Assembly: GCA_026168455.1 (NCBI GenBank)
Contig: CM047425.1
Span: 46,758,362 to 46,822,361, forward strand
Length of the DNA stretch: 64,000 nt
From: Theocolax elegans
Lineage: Eukaryota; Arthropoda; Insecta; Hymenoptera; Cerocephalidae
Reading direction: 5' to 3'
Below are positions 33,070-45,029 of the stretch, piece by piece. Position 1 is the stretch's first letter. The number at the start of each line of letters is the position of its first letter. Made by a program: the position numbers and the translations under genes. Below the pieces are notes generated by a model that saw only the letters and a program-made list of their open reading frames with translations, was not told the origin of the DNA and searched no databases.

Positions 33070-34449
33070 CTTGCTGTGCCTGTGGATACAATTTCCTATT
33101 CAAATGTAACATCTACTTCACAGAATTGCAAATCTGAAAAGCTTTTAGTAAGTGACACAACACGAGGACGGTCATCTGGAACAAATAAAGTTTCTGCAAC
33201 AGTTAATAGCAACTCAGTATTAACTAACGATTTTTGCAGGCTCCAAAATTCTGCTACTCAAAACACTCATAAACACAGTTTATGTGATCAACAAAATAAT
33301 TTAAACAATCCTTATTGTTTCAACCCGTTTTTTGAATCAAACATGATAGCTGCTATGTTAGGATCAAATTTAAATATGAATATGGTAGATTCTACAGTGA
33401 AATATTTAAATCAGGTTGAAACTTACCAAGATGTAATTCGGCAGTATGAAAATAATTTAAAACCTTTTTCAAATTCTAATATGAATAGAAAAATATTGAT
33501 TAATAATTCAAATGTACCTGTGAAACACAATGTAGCATCAACATGTAGTAATACAAACACCTCTAAAGAAATACCAGATCTATCTATAACTCCAGTTATA
33601 GCTCATTCTTCTTCAAAAACTAAATTAGCAGCTACAAACATTATAAATGAAGATCACATTAATATACCCCAGCATTTTTCTAACTCAAGGAATATTGCTC
33701 CTACTCCACAATTGTCTGTACTTAAATATACTCAACAGCAAGGTACTCAGAAATGTGTATCTCAACAATTGCCAGATTATAATTTATCTACAATGTCAGT
33801 GCCACAATCTATTGAAGATGTTGTAAACATGAAGTGTTTAGCTAATCCTTCAAAAACATCTCCTTGTACTTCTTTAATAGGAAATAGTTTGCAACACAAG
33901 CTTTTATTTCAAAAGCAAAATAAATTTTTAACTCACTCGGCCTACACGATGAATCCAGTGAAAAAGGTTAAACAGAATAAGAAAGTTTTAGCAACAAAAA
34001 GTTTCCTTAATGCAATACCAACTTGCAGTTCTTCGGAATCAACTAACATAGCACAAGAAGTTCATCAACTTTCTTTAAAAGTGATTAAACAACCTTTTAA
34101 TATAAATAAATCAGTCAAATCAAAAGTAACCGCTTCGCAAATATCAACAAGTTCAACTCAAAACAAAGACACTGTTAATACATTATCAATGATTTCGCAA
34201 TTACAGCAACATTCTCATTTAGAAATTATACCTCATACAAGTGATGGAATAAGAAAAATTGATATACCAAATGTTTCAAAAAAATCAAGTCAAACTCATA
34301 ATGTAATTGATATACAACCGTCAAATATGACAAACTCAGCACATTTGTCAAAACGGAAACTAAATCTATCTTATTCTCCATCACAGCATGCAAAAAAAAA
34401 AAATCAGTCTGATACTGGTGATGTAGAAATAATCACTCTAGATGATTAA
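33070..34449 (+). CDS. last coding exon of an unrecognised disordered nuclear-type protein
   Basis: After the acceptor TTTTCAG (33069) the frame is open from LAVPVDTISYSN for 459 codons to TAA at 34447-34449. No start codon is implied; the protein continues upstream. It is rich in Ser, Asn, Gln and Thr and largely without predicted order. A more hydrophobic block near the first quarter (FFESNMIAAMLGSNLNMN, then YLNQVETYQDVIRQYE) may be an alpha-helical interaction segment. Basic clusters KKVKQNKK and SKRKLNLS with HAKKKNQ could be nuclear localisation signals. The protein ends GDVEIITLDD, a good match to a SUMO-interacting motif (hydrophobic core followed by acids). Unlike nearby frames it has no lesion over 1.38 kb and is followed by a poly(A) signal. 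I cannot name the gene; a chromatin or transcription factor is an inference only. Confidence 0.8.
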   Translation, partial: LAVPVDTISYSNVTSTSQNCKSEKLLVSDTTRGRSSGTNKVSATVNSNSVLTNDFCRLQNSATQNTHKHSLCDQQNNLNNPYCFNPFFESNMIAAMLGSNLNMNMVDSTVKYLNQVETYQDVIRQYENNLKPFSNSNMNRKILINNSNVPVKHNVASTCSNTNTSKEIPDLSITPVIAHSSSKTKLAATNIINEDHINIPQHFSNSRNIAPTPQLSVLKYTQQQGTQKCVSQQLPDYNLSTMSVPQSIEDVVNMKCLANPSKTSPCTSLIGNSLQHKLLFQKQNKFLTHSAYTMNPVKKVKQNKKVLATKSFLNAIPTCSSSESTNIAQEVHQLSLKVIKQPFNINKSVKSKVTASQISTSSTQNKDTVNTLSMISQLQQHSHLEIIPHTSDGIRKIDIPNVSKKSSQTHNVIDIQPSNMTNSAHLSKRKLNLSYSPSQHAKKKNQSDTGDVEIITLDD

Positions 34450-34645
34450 ATTAATTTTAAAATCATAATATCTTTATGTTATTATACCATCGTAAAAAAT
34501 GTATTGTGCGTCATGTGAATAAGTACAAAAATTATACATACAAATTTAATTTTTATACTACAAATAGAATACAAAACATTTCTATAATACACTTTGTAAG
34601 CATCAATGTTATAAGAACTTAATAAAAATAAATGTGTTAAATATA
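34450..34645 (+). terminator. 3' UTR and poly(A) signal of the host gene
   Basis: Short AT-rich 3' UTR with AATAAAAATAAATG starting at 34621, that is, overlapping AATAAA-type signals about 170 bp after the stop codon. Confidence 0.6.
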
Positions 34646-34765
34646 TAAACCTTTAATTAGAATCAAATGCAAAGTGATAAATTTGCGCGTGTCCAACGTT
34701 TTTTGGTCCTTCGTCAACTGTTTTCTCTTAACACGATACATCTAAAAAATATAAAATTTTACAAA

Positions 34766-35251
34766 GAAGAGTCCGTACCAATAGTTTCAAAAATCTGCCA
34801 CCCAAAATTTGCGAGCAGAAGTGAGTTCGTATTCGACAATAATTATGGACATTTAAAGAAAATAGAGTTTTTACTGCATAAAATCAAAGTTGAGCGCCAT
34901 AGCTATTGTTGTAATGATTAATTACATATTACTTAGCTGATCGAAAAATCAGTATTTTCGACGAAAAGTAATAAGTATGAAGTGACTTCGGTATGTGTTT
35001 TGAGCATTGATTCGTACTTATCACTTTTCGTCGAAAATACTGATTTTTCGATCAGCTAAGCAATATGTAATTAATGATTACATCAATAGTTATGGCGCTC
35101 AACTCTGATTTTATGCAGTAAAAACTCTATTTTCTTTAAATGTCCATAATTATTGTCGAATATGAACTCAGACTATCTGATGGTAGCGCCACTTCTGCTC
35201 GCAAATTGTCGGGTAACAGATTCGTGAAGCTATCAAGTACGGACTCCCCTT
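34766..35251. mobile_element. hairpin (foldback) MITE just downstream of the host gene
   Basis: The left half (from AGAGTCCGTACC through GCGAGCAGAAGTG to GATCGAAAAATCAGTATTTT) is repeated in reverse complement on the right, ending GTACGGACTCCCC. The arms are about 200 bp around a short loop near 34985. The right arm has a 20 bp extra segment (GGCGCTACCATCAGATAGTC, inverted sense). The open frame 34667-34921 is an accidental product of the left arm. Confidence 0.75.
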
Positions 35252-35639
35252 AATATAGAATAATACTACATATATATTAATAAATAGGGACAAATAGGAA
35301 ATATAAAGTATTAAAATTTACTAATACAGGAAGTATGTATAGGTAAAAGACATACAAAGATTTAGGATAAATGTAAGAGTAGTGGAAATATTTACAAAGA
35401 TAAATAGAAAGGATAGATAATAAATTAAATAAATAAAGGACTAATAGATAATATTTGAATTTAATAAACGAAAGAACGTTATTAATGAGGGAGTTGTTTT
35501 AGGACTAGTTAAAAAAAAGGAAACGGATGCGATCAAGGATGCAACTGATTACATATATAAAATTAACTATTTTATAGTACTTACTATTGCACTCTATGAG
35601 TGCATACTTTTTAAGAAATTTATCATGAAAACTTCGCCG
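35252..35639. other. AT-rich spacer; nothing seen
   Basis: Low-complexity A-rich sequence (AATAGA, AAGATA phrases) without frames or recognisable repeats. Confidence 0.4.
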
Positions 35640-36195
35640 AGAAAAAACAGGTAATCCGTCGGTCACCGTCTACACGTACAGCCGCGCAACACTATGTAGG
35701 TGTCAGGGCACTATTCCCGACGGTACAGACCGCGCAAACTCAGTGAATCGTATGCGAGGAATGCTGTTTACGTGTTAGTCCGTGCTCCGTTGCGGCTATC
35801 TTCAATCAATCTAGATTCAAGCGCGCGCATGCTGAGTGCGAGGTCTTCACTCGTATCGATAGAGGAATCAGTATAATGCGTATAGGAAATTCGGAACGAA
35901 TCTTGTACGAGAAAGAGTGAGTATTAGAATATAAGACACATATTCACACATTCACAGTAGATAGGTGAATTTGGATTTAAATTTCGCGCTATTAAATACG
36001 ATGTTACTAGATAGTAACATAGTGATTTATTGGACCAATCAATACATTACTTTAATTAATTTGAAACTTTCGTGTGTGGAACTGTCAAACATATTTGTTA
36101 TATGACACTAATTGCTTCAAATTCGAGAAGTCGAATTACTTGTTGGAACAATTATAACTTATGCAAATGATTTGTCATTTTTATTATTAGTAGGA
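35640..36195. repeat. diverged dispersed repeat, copy A
   Basis: It shares ordered blocks with 43700-44168: GTTTACGTG, an ATCTT-AATC-GATTCAAGCGCGCGCAT block, a TATCGA block, and AACTTATGCAAATGA followed by TCATTTTT and TTAGTA. The copies are strongly diverged between blocks but collinear. Local GC is raised at 35650-35860. It could be a solo LTR or a promoter-bearing element; no coding sequence is seen. ATGCAAAT (36161-36168) is an octamer-type motif. Confidence 0.6.
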
Positions 36196-36283
36196 TAAAT
36201 ACGGGTAAAACTGTATATTACCGATAGGTTAACCGAATACCGGTAGGTTTATTTAACCTGAGATATATACAGAAATCCTAAAG

Positions 36284-36289
<6 letters not shown>

Positions 36290-36331
<42 letters not shown>

Positions 36332-36345
36332 TAGATAAATTATTT
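36290..36345. repeat. (GA)n then (GATA)n at the 3' end of a minus-strand non-LTR element
   Basis: Pure GA dinucleotides pass into GATAGATAGATA. The next sequence, read on the minus strand, is an element end with AATAAATAATTTATC. Confidence 0.85.
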
Positions 36346-39300
36346 ATTCGGTTTTAAAGGGGTGCAAACCCAGTAAACGTTAATTACGAAGTCAGCGCAA
36401 ATAATACGCAAATAATAATACGTATAATAAATTAACAATAAAATAATATATACAAAAAATAACAAATGTAAAAGAAAAAATACAAATTAATAAATAAATA
36501 AAATAGCGAAATACGTAGATAACAATTAATAAATAGAAAAATAAACAAATAAAAAAAGATAACAAATAATAATTATAATAAAATTTGAATGAACATGGAC
36601 GTAGTGCAGAAAAAGGTAAAAATATAACAAAACCGCATTAAAAAATAATGACAATTTAAAATCACAGGTTACATTAAGATTCGCTCGTTACGCTGATTTC
36701 GCTGATTTGGGGATGGACCAAGTTTTCGTGAACTACCCTTTCCTCTTATGCTATGCAGTTAAGAGTAAACAAATGATTAAAAACGAATGATTTGAAGCTA
36801 TCGAGATGGGATGATTCAAATGATGTTTAAGGAAGCGAATTTATCAGTTAAGTGTTAGTGATAACGAACGATTTGTAAAGGGATTCAGTGCGAGGTGGTA
36901 GATAAATCAGTGGTTTAGGAGGGTGGCGAGATAAAATGCGTTGTTCAGCTGAGTTATTAATTCTAGTAAAATGATCTGACAGGTAAAGGGGTGAGTAATG
37001 CGCCAAGATGCTAAATGGTAGCGAACTGATGAAAAACTAGCGTCTCGACTCAACCGATAACCAACGCAGTTTCAGTCTATAGGGCGTCACATGATCATAT
37101 CTGCGCAAATTACCCCATACAAATCTGACACAGGCATTAAGCAGTCTCTGGAGTTTCAAATTTCTAGTCTGTGAAAACGCAGCGAACGTAACATACCATG
37201 CACTCTCTGACAGATTGATAGAATATGCTTGGACCAGTCCAGGGTGGGTAGCAGCCAAACACCTAGTGATTTTACTTGATTTTCGTAATCTAGGTAGTTG
37301 TTCAAAAGTTTAATTCACGGGGTAGTGGTTAAATCCACACGCGAGACATATGCCGTACTGTCCAGGATCATCACTTTGGTTTTATTTACGTTTAGGTTCA
37401 GACCATTCAATGCATCCCAGGATGCAACAGCGTTCACATCGTGTGTGATTCGCTGGACACCCAACTCGAAATCCACTGGAGGAAAAGAATAATAAACCTG
37501 AGCATTGTCGGCATATATCATATATTTACTAATCTGAAGTACCTCTGGAAGGTCATTTATAAAAACCGAGAAAAGCAGGGGACCTAAAACACTGTCCTGA
37601 GGTACGCTCGAATTCATCCTAAGCCAATCCGAGCACACGCGCAACTCATCCACCACTGTTTGCGTGCTACCCACTAAGTAGTGGAAAAACCACCTTAATA
37701 CCGTATTTGAGCATAATATATCGCGCATTTTAAGTAACAGTGGACCGTGCGGCACTAAATCGAATGCCTTGGAGAAGTCGAACAGGATCAATATAGTAAT
37801 CATGCACGAATCAATGGCCCTTCTAATGTCATCAAGAACACCCAAGAGTGCAGTCTGCGTATTGCTACCTCTGTAAAAGCCTGCCTATCTGTCTATTAAT
37901 TTACGATTTTTCTCTAAGTAAGTCGACAATTGAGAACGTACCAACCGCTCAAACAGTTTCGAAACTTCGATGAGTTTAGCAATAGCTCTGGTGCCCGAGC
38001 ATGACTCAATCCTGTTCGACTTCGCTAGTAGGAAAAGTAAAGACTTTCCAGCAACCAGGAAAGAATCTTAGGAATAACATCTCATTAAGCAGAGGTGTCA
38101 GCTGTGTAGTTAATTGTGGTTCAAGCATTTTCAACATCGACACAGACAACCCGTCCGTCCCCACCGCCCTTGATTTTGCTTTAAAAAGAGCACGCTGACC
38201 TCCTAAAGGACTAATTGTGCTAAACATAGACTTAGCTGGATCCGAGAAATTAAAATCATAGGAAAAAAAAGAGTTTATGAAAGAAGGTGTGAGCGGTGGA
38301 ACCCGATTGGAGATGGAGACGTAATAGGCATTCAGTTGCTGGGTGATGAAAGTTTCCAGAGGGGATACATTGGTTTTAGAGCCCAATCCCAGATTTCTCA
38401 ATTCTCTCCATTCAGCTTTTGGATCTGTAGCATTTTTTAATTTATTTGAAAGATAGATGTATTTATTGATGTCGAGTATACTGAAAATTTTGTTTCTTAA
38501 TATATATAATTCTCGTAGCCTTCTTTACGTTTTGAGGCTTTAAAGATTTTAAAGGCTACATTTCTAGATTTGATAAGTCTTCTAACTTCAGCCGTCACCT
38601 ATGGTTTGAATTTATTTCCAACGGTTATTAGTTTAGCCGGTGCAATGGCGTCAAGCGGAAAGAGCCGATACCATGAGGTCAGATACAGTTGCGGAAAAAT
38701 GCAAGGATAATCTTTCAAGAGTATAATTGTAATGTAAAGACAATAAATTATGATAATACGATGTGCATGATGAAATAAGTGATGTCGAACCAATTAAATG
38801 GTCGTTATGAGCAATAATTAATAAATTAGATAAAGACATGCTAGACAGATGATTATCATGAGATATGGGAAATAATTAGGTGATGACAAGCTAAGTGAAT
38901 TGGTGCTATGAGCAATGGAAAGTAGATTAGGTAATGAAATGTTAAATAAATGGTTATTAGAAGAACGAGACAACAAATTGGTAGAATGAAAGCATGCAAC
39001 AAGGTTAGAATCAATGCCAGAACATGGAAAAAACAGCACAGATTCTGGTTTAAATACAGATTCTGGTCAGGCGACTCAATATGATTAGTGGTATAAGGCT
39101 CAATTGTATTGTCTGTTGAATGAGTTGTGTTGGAATTGAAAATGTTATTAAATTCAAATCATGGAGATTGATCCTTTCCAAATTACGTGACCAATACCTT
39201 TTTACTTTGGGCGGTTTTCTATCAAATTGTAAACGAATTGTTATGGAATCATGACCCGCAGCAAAAGGAACTGTTGATTTAAAATAACTATAGTCAAGTA
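36346..39300 (-). pseudogene. decayed non-LTR retrotransposon (Jockey-like), minus strand
   Basis: Reading right to left: an endonuclease end near 39180-39290 (GHDSITIRLQFDRKPPKVKR); the polymerase fingers at 38401-38006 (AVGTDGLSVSMLKM); the palm at 37845-37315 with FDFSKAFDLVPHG, SVPQDSVLGPLLFSVFIND and a mutated catalytic box MIYADN in place of YADD; and a C-terminal piece at 37258-37037 (RNLKLQRLLNACVRFVWG). Stops and frameshifts separate the pieces and the second catalytic Asp is lost, so it is inactive. Its 3' end is marked by (ATCT)n and (TC)n at 36290-36345. It belongs to the same broad group as the element at 39738-43070. Confidence 0.85.
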
Positions 39301-39721
39301 AAGCATGATAGATATTATACGCCCATACCGCTATAACGAAGTGACACAGATGATGATTATGACGTCGAGTCGAGGCGATAAGCGTGAGATGGTGGTAAGA
39401 TGAGAGAAGGAGAGCAGGAGCAGCTACGGTTCAGTTCAGTCCCAGTAGAGGCGCTCCAGTAGTCGAGCCGTGCAGAAAATTTTGCCGCCTAACTGCCCCC
39501 CTTGGAGGTGCCGGCGAAATAACCTGAATGTTGCGAAAAATAAATGGAAGTAAAGGTGGAAGATCCAACTGCTACAGTGAACTTTATTAAAAAGTGCAAG
39601 CTGCAGTCAGTCCACCCTCCTATGATTCGCACTGTAAAACTCGGGAGCAAGTGTGAGAGACGAAGCAGAACCGTAAAATAAGAGTGATAATAATGAGAAA
39701 GAGAAGAGAGTGAGAGAGAGA
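39301..39721. other. GC-richer spacer between two non-LTR elements
   Basis: The left part may be leader or gag of the element to the left, but no frame is readable. From about 39660 the sequence becomes GA-rich and leads into the (GA)n/(GATT)n junction of the next element. Confidence 0.35.
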
Positions 39722-42700
39722 GATTGATTGATTGATTGATAACTGGAGTTTATTTGCCAAGGCTAAACATAACCGTATGGCACAAGCAAAGTACATACAA
39801 AATTTTTATAAGAATACAAAATTTACAAAATTACATAATAATTGATTTGATATTCATATAACAATTTAGTTAAAATATTTAGTTTTTATACTTGGTTAAC
39901 AAGTAGCAAATGTAACCAGGTGGAAAATTTACTTTTGGCAATTCGACTGCAGATTTATGAAGCAATATATAATATGATAAAACATTAATACAATAGTAAC
40001 AAAGATATTTTCAAGAGGCCTGCGATGGCTCGGTCGGTAGGGCGTTGGGCTCGTAATTTGGAGGTCCCAGGTTCGATTCTCGGCCCCGGCCGATTGATAC
40101 GAGCACCACTGGTGAATGTATTTTCAACAAGTGCTTTCTTCACCAAGACATCGTATGACCTCCGTCGCTAATTAGCACCGGTTTGGGAGCATAAAAAGAG
40201 CGACGTTAAAATAATAAAAAAAAAAAAAAAGATATTTTCATATATAGATTTGTAAATTGTTAGTAAAATTAAAACAAAGCAAAAGGCTGTCAATTATCCT
40301 AAAATAAAATTAGTCAAATAAATTAGTTAAATTATATTTTGGTCTTGTTTAATAGGTAATTACAATAAAACTTCTTAAACACAGCCAGACTACTACTTTC
40401 TTTTATGTAAATGGGTAAATTATCCCAAAGTAAAAATTTAGAAGATTCCCGCGTGGCTAACGGAATTTTGAACGTAGAAGTTGTGCGTTTAGAACTGCGA
40501 ATATCATCACTATTAAATTACAGCAAATCATAGAGGTACTGTAGTTGATGATTGGCTATAAGATTATATAAATTAATACCTAGGAAGTATTTGCGACGAT
40601 CCGAAAGAGATATCCATCCCAATCGTTCATAATAAGGCTGAAGAGTTGAATCACGTTTGAGATGAAAAATAAACCTAACAATGGAATTGCACAAACGCTG
40701 AATCTTAATTGATAGATAGTTAGAAATATCGAAATAAACCAGGCATGCGTAATCAAAATATGGGATAACTAAAGCTCTAACCAGCTGTGCTCTAATTTTT
40801 TGTGGTAGGTTATGTCCTCTGTAACGCAAACGATACATCACACTATGGACCCTTTAGCATATTTTGTTTATATGTAGATTCTTCCCAAATTCATAACAGA
40901 TCCCTGAAACACGACTGGTTGGTCACCAACAACTATGTAACTCAAATTTTCATAATCAACCAATCTGTTAAGCTGAGCAGATGCAAATATAATTGCATTA
41001 GACTTATTTAGGTTCAACGTTAACCCGTTCATGTGAACCCATTCAACTATACATAGGGCATCAAGATTAATTTGATCGATTATTGGATTTATATCAACCA
41101 GTTTACATTGGATGTAAATCTTCAGCAAACAACATAAACCTACTTATTGAGTTAATATAGATTAGAAACAAAATTGGTCCAGGGGTTGGGCCCTGAGGTA
41201 CACCCAAGATCATAACCACTCCTAAAACCTGATTGAAAAGGGGATAAAAGAAGAGTCGATTCTAGGTAATCAACCAATTGCCTAGAGATAATGGTGTCAA
41301 AAACCTTACCAAAATGAGGCAAATTGTCAATAGGTCGTGTTTCAGATAATGAGTTGAGTGGATTAACCTTATTTAATGGAATTATAGTAGTTTTCTTCAA
41401 TTGACTAGGATAGCTACATGACGTTATAATTTTATTAAATAGATCAACAAGAAATGGAGTAATAACATGCATGGGATCATCAAAGTAACTCAAAGAAAGA
41501 CCATCACAGCTTCGACTCCAAGCCTTGAGTAGGCATTGCTTCAGTATACGGTCAACCTGAGTACAGTCAACGGGAGTAAAACTAAACAAAACAGCATTAT
41601 CCGCATATGGAAGAGCAATGATCTTGGCCATCTCGGCATGAGTGCAGTTTGGATGACAGCCAGCAGTTGAAGAAAAATGAGTTGTTAATTCTAAAGCACT
41701 AAATTCTTTCAATGGTGAGTCATCCTTCATTTGTGTCAATCCATATTTTCGCAAAAGTTTCCAATGCTTAGATGCATCAGTAGAATTTGACAGGCTATAT
41801 AAAAGATAATCTTTACGAGCTTTTTTAATTTCGAGTTTGGCCCGCTTGCGCAAATTCTTATACTTACACAGCAATATATCACTCTTCATACATCGCGCAT
41901 GATGATATAGTTTGTCTCTATTTCTACACAATACTCTTAAATGATCATTAAACCAAGGTGCACGATCTTTTTTATGAACCTGTGTTTTAAATGGTGCATA
42001 TTCATCGAGTAATTCCACTAATACATTTCTAAAATAGTCAAAGAGCTGATCTACATCAGATTTAACCTCAAAAAGATGACTATTATCCATTAGTTTTAGT
42101 TTAAGAGCCTCCGAAAATTCACCCAAAGCGAAATTATGAAAATCACGGGATGAAACCATTATAGATTTCGAAATTCGAGCTTCCAACCTAAAATCTACCG
42201 ATATGTAATCATGACAATGTATAAACGGTAACTGGGATTCACAAAATTTAATGATTTTTTCAGAAAAATCAGTCAAGACAACATCAAGCCAGGTATCGGA
42301 ATTATCTCGATGGTGTGTAGAACCGGTTAGATGGTGTGTAGGTGGTGTGTGAAGATCTTCCAAATGCTTCGCATAATAGTTGTTATCACTACTAAGATCT
42401 GAAGTAAGGTCTCCTGATATTATTAAATCGGAATAGCGATGCACGTATTGATTAATAATTTCAAACACACCATTCAATATTTGTCCCTTAGGACGTCTAT
42501 AAATTGAGCACAATAGAATCCTCTGATGGCCTGATACAAGTTCCACGATTATGAATTCAGTGTCATTCAGGCACGTATTAGTTAAACAACTCAAGATCCT
42601 AGTTAATATTTATTTTCGTATATAGCAACCTACACCTCCTCCTTGAACGAACTCTCGATTGCCTCTAAATAATTTTATATTACGGTCATTTCTAAACAGA

Positions 42701-43070
42701 TAATATCCATCAATGTTAAAAAGTGATGAGGGCTGTTTAGAGGTGAGACAAGTTTCGGACATGGATAAAACATCTATAAAATTACTAAAAAGAAAATTTT
42801 TAATATCATCAAAATGCTCCTTTAACGAATTTACAATGGCCTGAACAATACGCAAGCATTAGTGGGGTGAAATTACCGGAGGTGTTAATGGTAAATGTAC
42901 ATCGTCAAATAGTCATTTCAGTTTATTCAAGTCTTGAAGTGCACGAACAACAATAATCTCAGATGTATCAGAAATACATTTATACAGTCATTTCGAGTCC
43001 AAACATGTTTATAATGCAACTCATGTGCCTTTTCTTTAGTTGCAAGTAATAACACAGCCCCACAAAAAAA
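39722..43070 (-). pseudogene. non-LTR retrotransposon with internal deletion in the polymerase, minus strand
   Basis: The 3' end carries (ATCA)n (39722-39740) beside GA-rich DNA. Read right to left: ORF1 tail at about 43070-42915 (KAHELHYKHVWTRND, then DTSEIIVVRALQDLNKL after a frameshift); endonuclease start 42855-42610; long frame 42594-41152 with LLCSIYRRPKG, linker APWFNDHLR, polymerase fingers TTIIPLNKVNP and LSPFQSGFRSG; then a jump to GVPQG and GPILFLIYINS in another frame. The segment between QSGFRSG and GVPQG, which holds catalytic motif A (about 130 residues in relatives), is deleted. Thumb and C-terminal pieces follow at 41128-40868 and 40841-40518. A SINE is inserted at 40014-40230. 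It is inactive, though less decayed than its neighbour. Confidence 0.88.
40014..40230 (+). mobile_element. tRNA-derived SINE, copy 1
   Basis: The tRNA-like head has a Pol III A box (ATGGCTCGGTCGGTAGGGCG) and B box (GGTTCGATTCTC); the anticodon position reads CGT. A 3' body (GAGCACCACTGG to AAGAGCGACG) and an A-rich tail follow. Target duplication AAAGATATTTTCA flanks it (40001-40013 and 40228-40240). It is inserted in the 3' region of the minus-strand non-LTR element. A second copy lies at 50048-50266. Confidence 0.9.
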
Positions 43071-43611
43071 AGTTAAAGTCCCAACGACCGGACCATGTTA
43101 CTTATACGTAATTTGGGTCGCTGATTCCGAATCCGGGGTCAGTTTGTACCCATCAGGTCTGTGATGGTGTCATTATTGAGGGGCACCTAAAAAGGAATAA
43201 TAAATATTAGTATGTGTTGTTTATAAGTAATTTATAATTGGAGGTAAACTTACCTGGTTCGTAGGTTATCCAGGAACGGTAGAAAAGATGCCGTCGAGGA
43301 GTTGTTGGTCAGCTGCTCCGGGGTTCTCTGCTGCAGGAGGCGGGGTTCCCGGGGTGATCGGCTACTCCAAGACAACAGCATCTATAAGAGAAAAATATAT
43401 AAATATTGGATGTGAATGGAGGACAAGGATGAGGCAAATCAGGAATTAATTTCAAGGGAAATATAAATTAAAACAAGGTAAAAGAGGGATTTGGTGAAAG
43501 GTTACATTAATACTTACCTATTCTGTGAGCTTTACATCATTGCTTATTGCAAATATGCAATAAACAATGATGTAAACATTACCTTCATGATCGTTCGGGA
43601 AGACCCTTGTA
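43071..43611. other. spacer with a short hairpin; no gene
   Basis: It contains one copy of a GGGTCGCTGATTCCGAATCC phrase (about 43126), related to the tandem units at 45030-45290. It also contains a near-perfect hairpin at about 43537-43575 (CATCATTG...CAATGATG). No coding potential is supported. Confidence 0.4.
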
Positions 43612-43699
43612 GAGCGTTGGTGGGGGGCAACCGTTGTTCGTCCTCGCGCAGGGCGTATGCACGCGAGTATACGTACGCGCACACACATTACACACGCGC

Positions 43700-44168
43700 A
43701 CTACACCCGCGGAACGGTTTATCGCCGTCCCCGCCGGTGAGGATCGCGCGCACGCGGTGAACCGGTCGCGAAGCACGTTGTTTACGTGCCGGTTTGAACT
43801 CAGTTGCGTCCATCTTGAATCGATCGAGATTCAAGCGCGCGCATAGTAACTAGGAGGTCCGCGCTTTTATCGACGTAGGGATTTATATATCGATACGTAG
43901 AGAGTTTTGGAACACGTGTAGTGGGAATCGATCGGGTATATATATTATACGGGTATGATATATAGAAACAAATAAGAGATTCAAATCTCGCGCTAATGAG
44001 ATTTTGGCGATATTACTAAATATTTTATAGTAAGGACGATGTGTCGTGTATGGAATTACTGTATAAAATGGTATTATGACAGTAATTCCGTAATACACGT
44101 ATATTTACTGTAATAGTTGGGACAATGATAACTTATGCAAATGAGTTTTCATTTTTTATATTAGTAAG
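43700..44168. repeat. diverged dispersed repeat, copy B
   Basis: Collinear with 35640-36195 (see shared blocks there); the block GAGATTCAAGCGCGCGCAT and the AACTTATGCAAATGAG box (octamer at 44135-44142) are best conserved. The GC-rich, CpG-rich left part also covers 43600-43800. Open frames in it are composition effects. Confidence 0.6.
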
Positions 44169-45029
44169 GACTATACGGTAGCGGGGGGGGGGGCACCTGT
44201 GACATGTAATTACATGGAGATAAGTCAAATAATGACTTATCTCTCGCAGGTGACACGAGAGAGATGGGAAAACGGGACAACAAGTGAAAAAGGATAGAGT
44301 GTTTAAATTTTCGGTTACGGAGGGTAGTTTCCGGAAAAGAGAGAGTCTAGCATCCTTAGTGATTGAGAGTGTGCTATTTTCAGAGAGTCTAGTATCAATA
44401 GTCATTGAGAGCAGATATATTTTGAGAGAGTGTTAGTTATCAGTAGCCATTGTTAGGAGTTGTGTTTTTTCGGAGGGTACGATCAGTGATTGAGATTTGT
44501 TACCATAACAAAATCGAGATATATATATATATACAGAGATACATCATCTTCTTATGTTTATATATAATATTTAGATTTATTCAACAAAGTGGTAAGCAAT
44601 TCAATTACTATTGTGGCGTCTGATATCTTAGCAAATTACTGTTGGTCAAACGTGGTCGTGGTTATTCGGGAGTGATTTTCGATCGTTGGGTTCGTGGGGT
44701 TTGTTTAATAATTACGTCGCGTTACGTTGGGTTTTTCGCGCGTTATTATTGGATAATAATTTCCAAAAATCTCTCTCGTGGTAGTGGTGACAGTGGATTC
44801 CGCAAGGAATCCGCTTATTAATTTATTAACGCCAATTAAAATTTACTGTAGATTACAGTGGAAACCGGTCCACTGTAAATTCGACGGAATCTCCTCTGAG
44901 AGAGTCAGCCGTGCAGGGTTTTATTTTATTTCAATTAATATTTTCGACGATTCCACCGGGAAACGGTTAAGAGTTTTAACCAAAAATTTGGTAACGTCGC
45001 AGGTCGTGTTCAAGGTTAATTGAAGTTCA
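44169..45029. repeat. G-tract, hairpin and degenerate 60 bp repeats
   Basis: A run of Gs (about 44182-44193) is followed by a hairpin (GAGATAAGTC/GACTTATCTC, 44218-44244) bracketed by CACCTGTGA and TCGCAGGTG. At 44330-44470 a GAGAGAGTCTAG...CATTGAGAG unit recurs about three times. The rest to 45029 is unassigned; it could be a retroelement leader, and the frame 44778-45023 has no recognisable domain. Confidence 0.4.

Noticed and set aside
37021..37050. CTGATGA near 37026, tested as another hammerhead core
   Set aside because: No GAAA at a suitable distance and no stems.
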